From: Cercophora sp. LCS_1
Taxonomy: Eukaryota; Ascomycota; Sordariomycetes; Sordariales; Lasiosphaeriaceae
Assembly: GCA_036250225.1 (NCBI GenBank)
Contig: JAPZLL010000003.1
Span: 1,612,001 to 1,676,000, forward strand
Direction: 5' to 3'
DNA: 64,000 nt
In this document: in pieces, positions 48,301 through 59,300 of the stretch
Layout: every line of letters begins with the position of its first letter
Numbering within the stretch: position 1 is the stretch's first letter
Translations under genes and position numbers: made by a program
The notes under the pieces: model-generated
The model's input: the letters and a program-made list of their open reading frames with translations, nothing else
What the model was told of the DNA's origin: nothing
The model's database searches: none

Positions 48301-51120
48301 CGCGCGGCCAACACGGCAGCACCAGTGGTCGACCCGCGCTCGGCTGCTGCAACCAACGGCAAAGCAAATTTGCTTGTGCTGGAACCACAAATTATCTTGA
48401 GCAGGGGCTTTCCGGATGGATTATCTGCAACCCTGAGTTCTTCCAAATGAGCTCTACGTAACTTCGGGCTCCTCAGCTCATGGTTGTGCAGCGACGCCAT
48501 AGGTGATCGGGTGAGGGCCGTGGGCTTCTGCCCAGTGACACTCGATCAAGAAGCCGTGAAGGCCGTCGCAGATTGGACTCGCGTGGTGCAACGCGGTGGG
48601 AAATGAGTCCGGTGAGGACCGCCGCGTGGGGTGTTGAATCGCTCCTGCGAGTAGGAGTCTCGGGTTCGGCTTCCTTGTGGCTCGCTCCCGCGCCAATCGA
48701 AGCGGAGGAGACAGCAGGTGGAACAGGCCGACCTCTTGTGTCGGAACCCCAGCACCTGAAGGCGGCCCCGCGACCTTCTATGACTTCAAATTCTTGAAGG
48801 CTGGCGTTGACACGCGACAACGGTTGCTCAAGCCTCCGCCAAATTGTGAAGGGAACGGGCGACGGACTCATGGGAGGGGTCCATCCGACAGAGAACCGTT
48901 CCCGATGTGGGATGGCATGGATCGCGACGGTGGGTGTGTAGCAAAGCACCGACCACCGACCAGGATGAGCCAGCACTTGCATGCTGCATGGTGACCCCCA
49001 CTCCCAAGGAACCACGAACGTCCTCCATCGCCATTCCGAACCTCCTCATTGGCGGGGCAGAGCTCGCTCGGAACCCTTGACAGCCACAGGCGCGGGAACA
49101 GCTTGTGTGGCACAGTGCCCAGACTGCCTTAGGTTGAAGCATCCAACGGTCATTCGAAAGTCAACATTATGGAAGAGCTGCGATGGAAGCGAATGGGGGA
49201 AACTCCCACCTTGAAGTCGACTGTGGAAGGAACCAGGGAGAAGCAGTTCCGTTGCAGCACTTCGACGTGAATTCGAATTTCACACAGTTTGATTGGACAA
49301 TGCAACCAGAGCCCCACCCTCGCGAGGGACTGGACACCGGATATCCAACCACCTTCTGTACAAGACCGTAAGTTGCGGATGCGACTCTGTACCGCAGGGT
49401 AGGTATGATGAACAAGATGCTATCATTTTGTTCCTCGGGCATGAAGAAAGAGCAGTGTTCAGGGTCGAAAGTCGGATCAAGCGGGGCAAGTCCCGAGGAT
49501 GACGACGGGGAACTCAGATCCACGCTCTAGGTCTTCTTGTCCCCATTCACCTTTCCCACCAGTGCCCATCAGCTCATGTTGTGTGACGCTTCGACTGAGC
49601 TGTCTTCTGTCACCACGCCACGCTGTCAACAGCCATGGCCAAGTGAGACAAACAACCTATCCCTCTCACCACCGTTATGAAGGGCGCGACTTTGGCGGGG
49701 TCCTCAAGACTCACCGAAACCCGGCGGCGACGAAGGCAGCACCGTTTTTCTCCGAGGAATAGTTGAATAGATCACCGGCAGAGGCACGAGCCTCGTCGCT
49801 AAATGGTCTAAGATACGAATAACTCGATGAACTTGTCGTCGCAAGTAGTCCTAGTCGCAAAACTGGTGCCCAAACCGCTCATCATTGAACTTAGCGTATC
49901 TTGTTTCTTTCAATTCCCGACTTCTGTGGGGTTTGCGCTGACATCATCGCGGAGCTTGCGCTAAAGTCGAAGGGGCACCGCCCGCTCTTTCGCGCGATGA
50001 AGAACCAATGGCCCAAGACATTCCAAGCCTCCGGCAATTGCTCCCACGCATCATCGGTTGGAGCCTGTCTCTCCAACCTTGGCTTAACAAGTCCCAGATC
50101 CGAAAAACACAGTCCCGATCGCAAATTTAGCCGTCGCAGAGCCGACCAGACATGACAGTGGCGATTGCCGCTGCAACCACCAGCCCGCTATTATTTCACC
50201 CAGCGGAAGCGCTCGCCGATAATCGGCCCGCCACAGACGGCGGGTTCGATATGGCGTCTGCGGCCAAAATTCGAGGAGACTCGCCCTAGCCTTGCTTTCT
50301 CTGGAAAGGCCTCTCAACCCGACCGTTTGGTTTTTTTGTAGATCTTAGCAATCACATGCCGACTTCTTCAGACGGAACCAGGGGAATGCCAGACAGAACC
50401 CAACGTCTTACTCTTTGGGGCCACAGATGGGCCGTTTACTGGTGACGACGGTCAGATTCGAGGCATCGACCCACCCTCAACGAAAACAGGATGGACCTTG
50501 AACGGCGGTGAAGCGGAAACGGAGGTCAAACTCCCCGCTCGCCACCACTGTTGAAGGGCAAGAGGAGCACAACACTTGGGGGTCCCGGGCAAGCCCGGCG
50601 TTGCTTCACCACCAAAACTTAGCGCGGTTGCACAACGCCGACAACCGAAACCCCGGACGCCCAGTACATCGAGCCTCTTGGCGCAAATCATTCCTGCTGA
50701 ACCCCGTGCTCGGAGCGAAGGTCCGGCGCCGAACGGGTTGGCGCGGTCGAATAACCATTGCAGGGTCGGGAGTCACCCGGCAGGCAGGTACGGGGGTCCC
50801 TCGCCCATTCCGCAGAGGCGTCTGATTTCCCGCGAGCCCCTTCATCCTTCATGGCGTCGAAGCGAAGTGGAAAGGGGGGTGACGAAAGGGTTGGACTGCG
50901 GGATTTTGTCTTGCCTGGACGGCTGGTTGCGACCAAGGAAGGCCATCCAATGGTTGTCGCGAAGGCGCGTGGGGGGGTTCATCCCACCCCGCACCGACAG
51001 ACAGCAGCGCGGGGGTCGAGGCCAGCTCCTGCATCGAAAGAGAAGCCCGAAATATCGTGAGTGGCCGATGGAGGGCCCGGATTCGGTGTGCGGAACGCGG
51101 ACAGCCCAAGGTCTTTTCGT

Positions 51121-51147
51121 CCGTCTCGTCCGTCTCGTCCGTCTCGC
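51121..51147. repeat. 9-bp tandem repeat (CCGTCTCGT, three units)
   Basis: Three consecutive 9-bp units, the last ending in C instead of T. Confidence 0.9.
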
Positions 51148-52268
51148 CCGCCACTGGTACCCCGAGGGCCCCTCGACATGAGAGAGTTGGCGCCCTCCTT
51201 CACGTCCTTGCCCCCTCTGACTATCCCCTGAACAACAACCCTAACCCTTGGGTGTGGTGCCTCGTTGGCCTGAGGCCCCTCGATGCATGTTGAGTCGACG
51301 ACGAGGGGAGGCGGGATGGTGGTGATGTTGCAAGTAAAGGCCCAACCTGGCCGCACACGATCGATCAAATCTCAGGGGAATACTACGCCACTATATATAA
51401 TGCTCGATCAAGATTCAATCCGATCTTGCCTTTACCTCTTATCTTGATGAGATAACCGCAGACCATGCAACCGTCCATTCAGACCCGGCGCCATCTGGTG
51501 CGTGACCAGTCGCAATTTTCGTCAAGCATGAGCAACATGTTTCGGTATCGGAGCATGATTAGATAGGCGGCCCAGCCCGTCGGGAGAACCAAGTCACTCC
51601 TCTGGGCGCCTTGGATCCCCTCGCTTCACACGTGGTGGTTTGAGATGCGATAATAGCTCGACTCTACTTCACCTTTGGCCCCAGTCTCGCCGTCCTTCGA
51701 GGTACCTACCGCGCGACAAGTCTATTATCCACTGCGCCGAGGTCGCGTATGGATCCAAAACACCGTCCGAGACTGGCCAGAGCAACATACATATTACCCC
51801 TTGGGTTTGACGTGGACGCGGGTTATCTGGCATGCGTTATCTGATGCGGAAGATTCTGGTCGATGCCCCCCTGTGCGATGCTCCCGTCCTATGCAAGAAG
51901 GGTCCACGCCGTTTTGCTCACTTCTGTATCTCACAGGCTGGCGCAGATTTGGGGTGACACCATCCGCCTTCTGATTGAAGGGAGTCATGTCAGGGACGGG
52001 CTGCAGGGCGCCTTTGGTCTGGGGACCTCGGTCGACGCTTTTGATCACTGATGCTGGAGATTGGCTCTGGTATGGACGAAGGCGTATCTTATCTGCGCTT
52101 TGTGCCTGAGCGGGCTTTGTGTCTTGTCTTGGGACCAACGACGAGGGCGATTGCGTTATCGCACATCATTTGTGTTATTACTGCTTTTCTGCGGGTTGGT
52201 TTGTTTTCAAGTATAAAGGATTCCTTTGCCCCTCCCCGCCGGACATAGTTTGTTTTCTTTTCTTATCC

Positions 52269-52294
52269 TTTTTTTTTTTGGGGGGGGGGGGGGG
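52269..52294. repeat. T11-G15 homopolymer junction
   Basis: Eleven T are directly followed by fifteen G. Lengths of such tracts are prone to sequencing error, and the G run could form a quadruplex. Confidence 0.9.
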
Positions 52295-53526
52295 TTGGAT
52301 TGTGTAACGGTTGACCACATGAGCTTTTTTTTAGGTTGCGGGTAATGCGATACTACCTCAGCTTTCCGATAGGAACATGACCCTAAAGCGCATCGGCGGC
52401 ACAGGAGTTCGAGGACGAAGAGGGTTGGTGTTGGGATACTAGTGGATGTTTTCCCCGGACTTGAAGTCACGGGTTTACACAACACCTCAACATCAATTCG
52501 ACGATGCCTCGACGACGAGTGGTTCACCTGTTCGGATACCTGTCACGCATCCCTCGACTATCTCCGCGGGCTTTGTCAAGGGGGCTCCGATTCCTCAACC
52601 ACGCGGGTGTTTTTTCTCTCACCTCCAGGTTGGCTGTTTACCACTCTGTTCTCACGATGGACCTCGACGGATACCGGTTTGGCCTTATTACGACACGTCG
52701 ATGGTGCATTACCTAATCGCGGCTTGGGAGTGTAATGTGGATGAGGTTCATGTCTCTGGAAAGGTAGGTGACATCATCTCTTTTAGTTATCGTGGATGGC
52801 CCAACATCATGATCTGGGTGCTTGTGGCCATGGCACATGCATGACCTGACCTTGATACACCGTATGTTGAGTGTCGGCAATGCCCTTGGCTCTGGCCGTT
52901 TGCCAGAACGAGGCTTGATCGCAGATCGGGAAGCCCACACAAAGACCACTACGGGGATCATGAGGTAACTGTGGTGGATAGGATGAGGAGTGCACCCAGT
53001 GTGCCTCTCGTCCCCAGTTACTGTACTGTAAGCCACCTTTCATGCAACTCCACGGAAACTCTCGGGCTGTGGGCAAGGTCAAGATACAATATCATCCGAT
53101 GTATCGCTTTCCAACGCCTCATCAGGATGTGTCGCCGAGTGGCCGGGTCACGCGGGTGGAATCACGTACTCTCGGTGGAGGGAACGCTTCCCCCATGCTT
53201 TAGAGCAGACCAGATAGTTGCAGAATGCCAATGGCCTCATTACCTGAGCTGAATGTATCCAATGCGCCGTTCTCGCGGCAGGTGACCCGGCACTGGGTGA
53301 GTTGTGCTTGGTATTCGTGATTGGAACCCTCACCGAAACGTCCATGTTGTTTGTTGGGCATCGGTAAGCCTGCGTGCGCCACCTCTACAAAACTCGACGC
53401 CTTGAGCATTTATGAGCGATTTAGTCCAAGCCTCGAGATACGGTTGGACATACTTTGGACAGCAGTCAAATTGCTCACGGGACCAAAACGGAAATCGCCT
53501 CTCAATAAAATCTCATCAGGTGTTCC

Positions 53527-55417
53527 CTACATGTTTTTCAACAACCCCAACAGTCCCTGCACCTTCCTCCCCAACGTTGTCCCGTACCCGATCTCCACCA
53601 CGCCCCTTGCGAACCTCCAACTCTTGTCTTGGTTCGGCACAGGGTATTGCATAGGCTTTGGTATGGCAGTCCTGATTCCGAGCCACGCAAAGCGGTCCTC
53701 GCACACCGCCTTGAGGTTGCAAAGCCCCCTGAGACCCTCTTCGCCAGCAAACCTCCCGTAGCCAGACCCGCTTACACCACCGAACGGCAACTGTACCGCA
53801 TAGGTGGCGCCAAAGTCGTTGACGGCCACCATACCGGCTTTGAGGCCTCTGACGATCTCCTTCAGCCGCGGGTCGGATTCGGATCCGAAGACCGAGCTAC
53901 CAAGACCGAAATGGGGCGCGTTGGCGAAAGCGAGGATATCAGCTGCCGAGTCTGACGGCGCCTTTATGATTGTCATGACGGGAGCGAAGCATTCCTCGTT
54001 GGCGATGGCCATATCGGGCGTGACGTCTACGATCAAGGTAGGGGCAAAATAGTGGCCGCTAGGGTGGTCGGGATGAGTGAAGCGTTTGCCTCCGGCGAGT
54101 AACCTGGCGCCGTTACGGACAGCGTCGCTAATGAGGCCTTCGAGGCGGGCAAAGGAACTGTCCGATATCATGGCGCCAACATCGCCTTCGGGTCCGAGGC
54201 GGAGGGCAAGAACGCGGGGCTCGAGCAGAGAAACGAGCTTCTCGTACGTTTTTGGCGGGGCAATGATGCGCTCAATACCGATGCAATTTTGGCCCGAGGC
54301 TTGGAACGAGCCACGCATGAGAATCTCAACGACGCGGGGAAGGTCGCCCTTGCTGACGGAATCAAGGATGATGGAGGCGTCTTTGCCCCCTAGCTCAGCT
54401 AACACGGGGGTGAGGGTTTTGGCTGCCGAGGCGGCGACTTTGTGGCAGACGGGACGAGAGCCGATGAACGTAATGTGGCTGATCCCTGGGTGCGATGTGA
54501 GGTGTCCGGCAGTTTGGGGCCAACAGGCCACGGTCTGGACAAGCGCAGGATTGTGACCATGGGCAATCAAGGCACCTCGAGCGATGCTGGCAAAGTACGC
54601 AGAGCTCCAAGCTGTTTGCTCCGATACTTTGACGACAATGCCATTACCAGCAAAGAGAGCGCTGATGACCGGACCTATCAGATTGTGAAAAGGATAATTC
54701 CAGCTGACAAGAGCCGCAACCACGCCAAGAGGTTCGTAGTACACCTTGTTCCGCTTGTATGACATCAACAGATTGGTGGGTCGCTGGGAAGGCCGCAGGG
54801 CTTTCTCCCCGTGCTTGATAGTCCATTCGAGCTTTTCGGCTGTCACGAGGATCTCTCCGAGCTGGGCGTCAACCATAGTCTTGCCGCTGTCCAGGCACGC
54901 CACACGGCAGATCTCTTCCTGGTTGTCGAGAACGTATTGCAGCAGTGAACGAAGGACTTGGCGTCGAGCTCGGAACGAGGTTGTCGCCCATGTTTTCTGC
55001 GCATCCTGAGCTTGCTCCACAGCGCGGTCTATAGCATTGGTGGTCGCAGGGTTAACGAGACCGAGGAGTTGCCCTGTAGCGGGTGCGTAGCATTGGATGG
55101 CGCTGGACCCCGCCGCCTTGATTTCTGGGTACTCGAGGATGCGGTATTGTTCCGGCAGCTTAGGAGAAGGGACTTTGTAGCGGATGGCTCGGTCATTTTC
55201 TCGGAAGGAGAGGTACCACAGCGCCAGCGCGCCAGCGCCCATCCAGATAAACGTCCATAGGGTCTTTGGGATAGCAATTGGTCTGTGGCGCGTCTTTTAG
55301 CAGTTGGTCACGGGCATTGGGGGGGTTGAGGGGTCCGCACGATTGTTCCTGGATGGCAGATTGAAGCTGGAGCAGCAAGCTGCCTGCGCTTTGCAGACTC
55401 TCTTTCGTCATTGTCAC
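53527..55417 (-). CDS. Membrane-anchored aldehyde dehydrogenase, Msc7-like
   Basis: Two minus-strand exons, 55417-55341 and 55282-53527, join in frame through a 58-nt intron (GTGCGG donor, CCACAG acceptor), giving 610 aa. The intron lets a short coding exon read into a hydrophobic anchor (PIAIPKTLWTFIWMGAGALA, then LWYL) near residues 27-50, which the downstream Met alone would truncate. The ALDH fold is complete: SWNYPFHNLIGP in the NAD site region, the general base Glu in VLAELGGKDAS (E322), the nucleophile Cys in SGQNCIGIERI (C359), and the NEECFAPVM and LPFGGVSGSGYGRF motifs. Yeast Msc7 is an ER-associated ALDH relative of uncertain substrate, and fungal homologues are often annotated as meiotic recombination protein Msc7. 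Oxidation of a fatty or other hydrophobic aldehyde is inference. A second ATG two codons later is an alternative start. Confidence 0.92.
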
Positions 55418-56636
55418 GTCGCGGAGCGGCAGGCGTCAAGAAGAAAAAAAAAGGGTTCGGAGGGGAGGCTGCTATATAGAGGATTAGGAGTCCATCACCT
55501 CGACTGTTCATCAGGCGATTGCAATTGCATCGCGCTCCGTCTCGGCAACATTTTGATTGCAAAGCCCCCCTTTTTGGTAAGGTGCAACGACGGCAAGAAG
55601 GCTTGGCAGATGAAGACGGTTCCTGCCGGCTGGCCTTGGAACTGGGCACGGACCAAGCCCCACTGCTTCTTGGATCCACTGTCAGGGGCCTACTCAGCCT
55701 CGTCGCGACCAGTGCGCAGGGGCGTTCTGAGCTCCAGCTTTTTGCCCGTGGTTCCATCTCTGCAAACCTCAACCTTCTTTCTCCCACACCCGAGCGCCAA
55801 CACCTTTTGGGCGACCTGAAGACCATCGCACAGGGCTTTTACGTCTTGCGGATGATCTAGTACGGTTGTTGCGAATGACTGTCGAAGTCAAATACCTAGC
55901 CCCCGTTCTCGATCGCCGCGGCCTCGTTTGGCCTTGCCAACCGCGGCCTTGACAGCACCATCGAACGTCGTTGCCCTAACGTCCCCCGAAGTCTACCCCA
56001 GTTTCTAACTACTAACCGAGAGCAAGTCTTTCTTCCGAAATATACTTGCCAATTGCCAACGGAGGGCAACATCGCAAGAACAGAAAGGCTTCTGGGAATC
56101 TCGGACGGAAGGAACAGAGGCGAACCCATCAACCCCCACTGCTATCTGTGTTGCGGGAGATCCATCGCAAGAGTGGGACAGAAGAAAGTGCAAGAAAATC
56201 AGGGCTCTCAACCCTTGCCTCCTGTCGAAAAGATTGCCAGCACAGAGCTGCGTCTTAGGAACATTCTCTTCTACCGGGCACACCGGCTTCATTTCTGAAT
56301 TAGCGATCCTTCCGCCTGGCTTGAGGATCGGAATGTACGTATGACTGACTCTCTGTGTTTTGTTTTCTGATTGCTTGCTGTCTTGCTTTTTTTCGTTATC
56401 TCCCTTGTTAAGTTGTTGCTTTTGTTCTGTTATTGTCCCGCCAGCTGAACTTTGGGCGGAACCCTCGTCTTGTACTCTTTATCAGTTGCTGATGTTGGAT
56501 TCATGTGATTACAGACACTCGTGTATATCTGAACTTAGCGAGCCGTGTTGAATTCTACTTGATTGCAAACAAGGCAGAGACTCGGTTCCTTAACACTTCA
56601 CCACTCACCCCGACACTGTCAACACAGATCGCCAAG
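55418..56636. promoter_or_regulatory. Divergent spacer between the aldehyde dehydrogenase and RRM genes
   Basis: 1.2 kb between two divergent start codons; no gene recognised. The last 300 bp are T-rich on the + strand and look like the promoter and leader of the RRM gene. The reading frame of that gene is open for 44 codons before the chosen ATG. Confidence 0.35.
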
Positions 56637-58100
56637 ATGGCCGAGGAAGAGTTTGAGATCGATGTCTATGGCGATGATGCCGGCCATGAACACGCCGACC
56701 AGGCGCATCGGTCAGGTGATAGTACCGGCGAAGATCGCGGTGGGGCTGGCCACGGTTATGAACGCGGCGAATCGTTCGGTGCGAACGGAAACTCTTCCCA
56801 CAACAACCACAGTCGCGACAGCCATTCCAACCGCGACAGCCGTGACTACCACGACCATCACGACAGTTATCACGACGATCGTGACAACATGGATGACGGA
56901 CATGATCAGCGTTCCCCCACTCCTCCACAGCGCCCTCAGCAGGGTGTTAAGCGCAAAGAGAACCCTTCGGACGAAAGACCTGTTGACCCGGGCGCTACTT
57001 CCACCCTCATGATCTCCGACCTTCAGTGGTGGAATACGGACGACGATGTGCGCGGCTGGGTGCGCGAGGCCGGCTGTGAGGATGAGCTCAAGGACATTAC
57101 GTTTAGTGAGCATAAGGTCAATGGCAAGAGCAAGGGGTAAGTGCCAAACCTCTCACAGCCATCTTCCTCCAACTTCTTCTTTGTCCACCATTTCCTTCCC
57201 CTACACCTTTTCATCAGAGATTCCTTCCATTTGTTCTTGATTTATCACAAGCTTGCCTCGTCCGGTCATCAAGGAGTAGTATGCTCCGTTTGCATGATAT
57301 ATACTGACCTCTTGATAGCCAAGTCTACATTGAGTTCACCTCCCAGCAGGCCGCAACCGCTGTCAAGCATCTGTTGGACGGCTCAAATGAAGAGGGTGAG
57401 GGCCAAGCGGCCCAGAGAAAGCATTCTGTGGTCTATTCGAACCCCTCGAGCAACCCCTTCCGTACCTTGCCCAAGGATAACCCCAACCGTGCCGGCAAGG
57501 AGAATTCGAACCGGGCGCCTTCGGGCCCCAATTACCAGGACCGCAACTCCAATTCGCAGGGCGGCGGCTACTATGGCGGTGGTTACCGTGGCGGCCGTGG
57601 TGGTTTCAATGGTCCCCGTGGCGGCATGAACTCCGGCGGTTTCAACCGCAACTTCCAAGGAAACAATATGGGCTCCTATAACAATAACAGCAACATGGGG
57701 TTCAACAATCCTATGGGTGGTGGTGGTTTCGGTGGTGGCTTCAACCGTGGTGGCATGATGGGCGGCGGCATGCGCGGCGGTCCCAACATGCGCGGTGGTC
57801 GGGGTGGTATGAACAACATGATGGGTGGCGGCATGATGGGCGGCGGTATGCCGATGGGTGGTATGGGTGGTCCTATGGGAGGCCCCATGGGCGGTCCTAT
57901 GGGTGGCATGGGTATGATGGGCGGTGGCATGCCCGGTAAGTTCCACGTGTATTTGACTGTTGACCAGGGCCGCAATTGCTGATCTGACATCAGGCTTCCA
58001 AGGCATGCAACCTCCGTTCAACCCGGGCTTCTTCAACGGCGGCGGCCAGCCCAACGAGTGGCAGAACCCGCACGGTGCTAAGCGGGCTCGAGGCGAGTAG
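56637..58100 (+). CDS. RRM protein resembling CPSF6/CPSF7 (CFIm68), with Gly/Met-rich tail
   Basis: Three exons, 56637-57136, 57319-57935 and 57994-58100, join in frame to 407 aa. The start is the ATG in AAGATGGCC before an acidic EEEFEIDVYGDD head, preferred over an in-frame ATG at 56505. Residues about 20-115 are rich in His, Asp, Ser and Arg. One RRM spans about 121-192, with RNP2 LMISDL (124-129), the DLQWWNTDDDVRGWV signature and RNP1 KSKGQVYIEF (165-174). The WW-x-TD pattern is the hallmark of the CFIm68/CPSF6 RRM, which in animals binds CFIm25 in 3'-end processing. From about residue 235 the protein is a low-complexity domain with RGG boxes and long GGM/MGG repeats, ending in a conserved-looking QNPHGAKRARGE. 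Its exact role is inference. Confidence 0.82.
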
Positions 58101-59300
58101 AACAACCCTCGGCCTTACTCGGCAAATCCGTTCGGTCCAACTCCCCCGCCGCCCCCACCGCCGGGTTGCCACTAGGCTGGCCCGGCTGGCCAGAGCATTA
58201 TCTCGGGCCGGGGCGCGACGTTTGGCGCACCAATCGCATGCTTCTTTGGGATTCTGCTGCGTATCGGAGGGAAGAGGAGACGCCATCGAATTTCTAATTT
58301 TCTCAGTCTAACGGGACTCATTTCTTTTACGGCTGCATCGGAGCAAGAGTATGCTTTTTCCTGGGCCTGGAGATGAGTTGTCGTTTGCTACGTTGTTCGG
58401 GGTTGATTTCACGGTGTCTGCTTCAGGGCTGGCGTTTGGGGGCTACAGGCGCTTGTGTGCAGGGACTTGATTTTACGGAAAACAAAGCACGATGCAGACT
58501 AGGTCTCTGAGAGGGGAAGCAACCAGACTTTTTACTTTATGGTGATGCGGTATTATGTATGATGGTGCGTGTTTGCTGAACGTGATTGTATGATAAAGGA
58601 AGTCGTCGTGGGTGTCTGGGATCTTGCAGGAGGTGTGTGCCATCACCCTTGTTGAATATGGAGCTCTGTTCAGATTTGATCAGGCTTGGATGAGACATGT
58701 TCACTGTATTTCTACCTGTTGGTGCATGGAAAGCAGGACTAAATAATAGAATATCCATTTAAATAGTATCGCGCCTCTGGTGCTTCCAAGACTGACGGTG
58801 ACTCCATCCTGCAAGGACAATGACATGTGAGTGAATGATGTTGGGAGGTGGATGCCAAGCTTGATATGGCTCGTGCTCAGCCTTAACTTAATGGGCCCAC
58901 ACGGCAGGCGCGCCCTGACGCGTGCTGGTGGGCTTGCTGATGCTGTGGGCACCTCGAAGTTCCCCCCCCCAACAAAAAAATACGACGAAAAAGCAGCGCC
59001 TTCGGACACCGAAAGGCAAGGCCGCGGCCGTTGCTCAAAGGATAAATTTCTTCTGCCTTTGGCTTTATCCTTCCAAAGTTTCTCACACCAACCACTCAAC
59101 CTCTTCCGAGCTTCCCTCGAGCTGCACCTGGTGCAAACCCGGATTTATAAGTAGACTTTCTCGAATCTGCCAACACTCCATGCTCTAGGCTGCGCAGTGG
59201 CTCACCGAATGATGGTATTTGCGGCCTTGGAACTTCCTGTCATTGCCAACGTTGATTACGGCAGCCTGGAAGCAACCGTCTTCCTCAATCCGCCGTCAAG
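58101..59300. other. Spacer between the RRM and SEN1 genes
   Basis: No gene recognised in 1.2 kb. The left part should be the RRM gene 3' UTR and the right part the SEN1 promoter. A C10 run lies near 58963-58973. Confidence 0.4.

Larger units (their letters stand above)
45389..53526. other. 8.1-kb stretch without a recognisable gene
   Basis: The right-hand neighbour is transcribed toward this stretch and areA away from it, so it should contain the areA promoter and long leader (from 45389 upward) and the 3' UTR of the aldehyde dehydrogenase. I find no named domain on either strand. The longest frame is 247 codons at 46251-46994 (+). Simple repeats are a 9-bp triplet repeat (51121-51147) and a T11-G15 tract (52269-52294). 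No tRNA or transposon frame was found. Confidence 0.4.

Noticed and set aside
51230..51250. Telomere-like CCCTAACCC fragment
   Set aside because: Barely one and a half repeat units, so chance or a very old trace. It is not evidence of a chromosome end.
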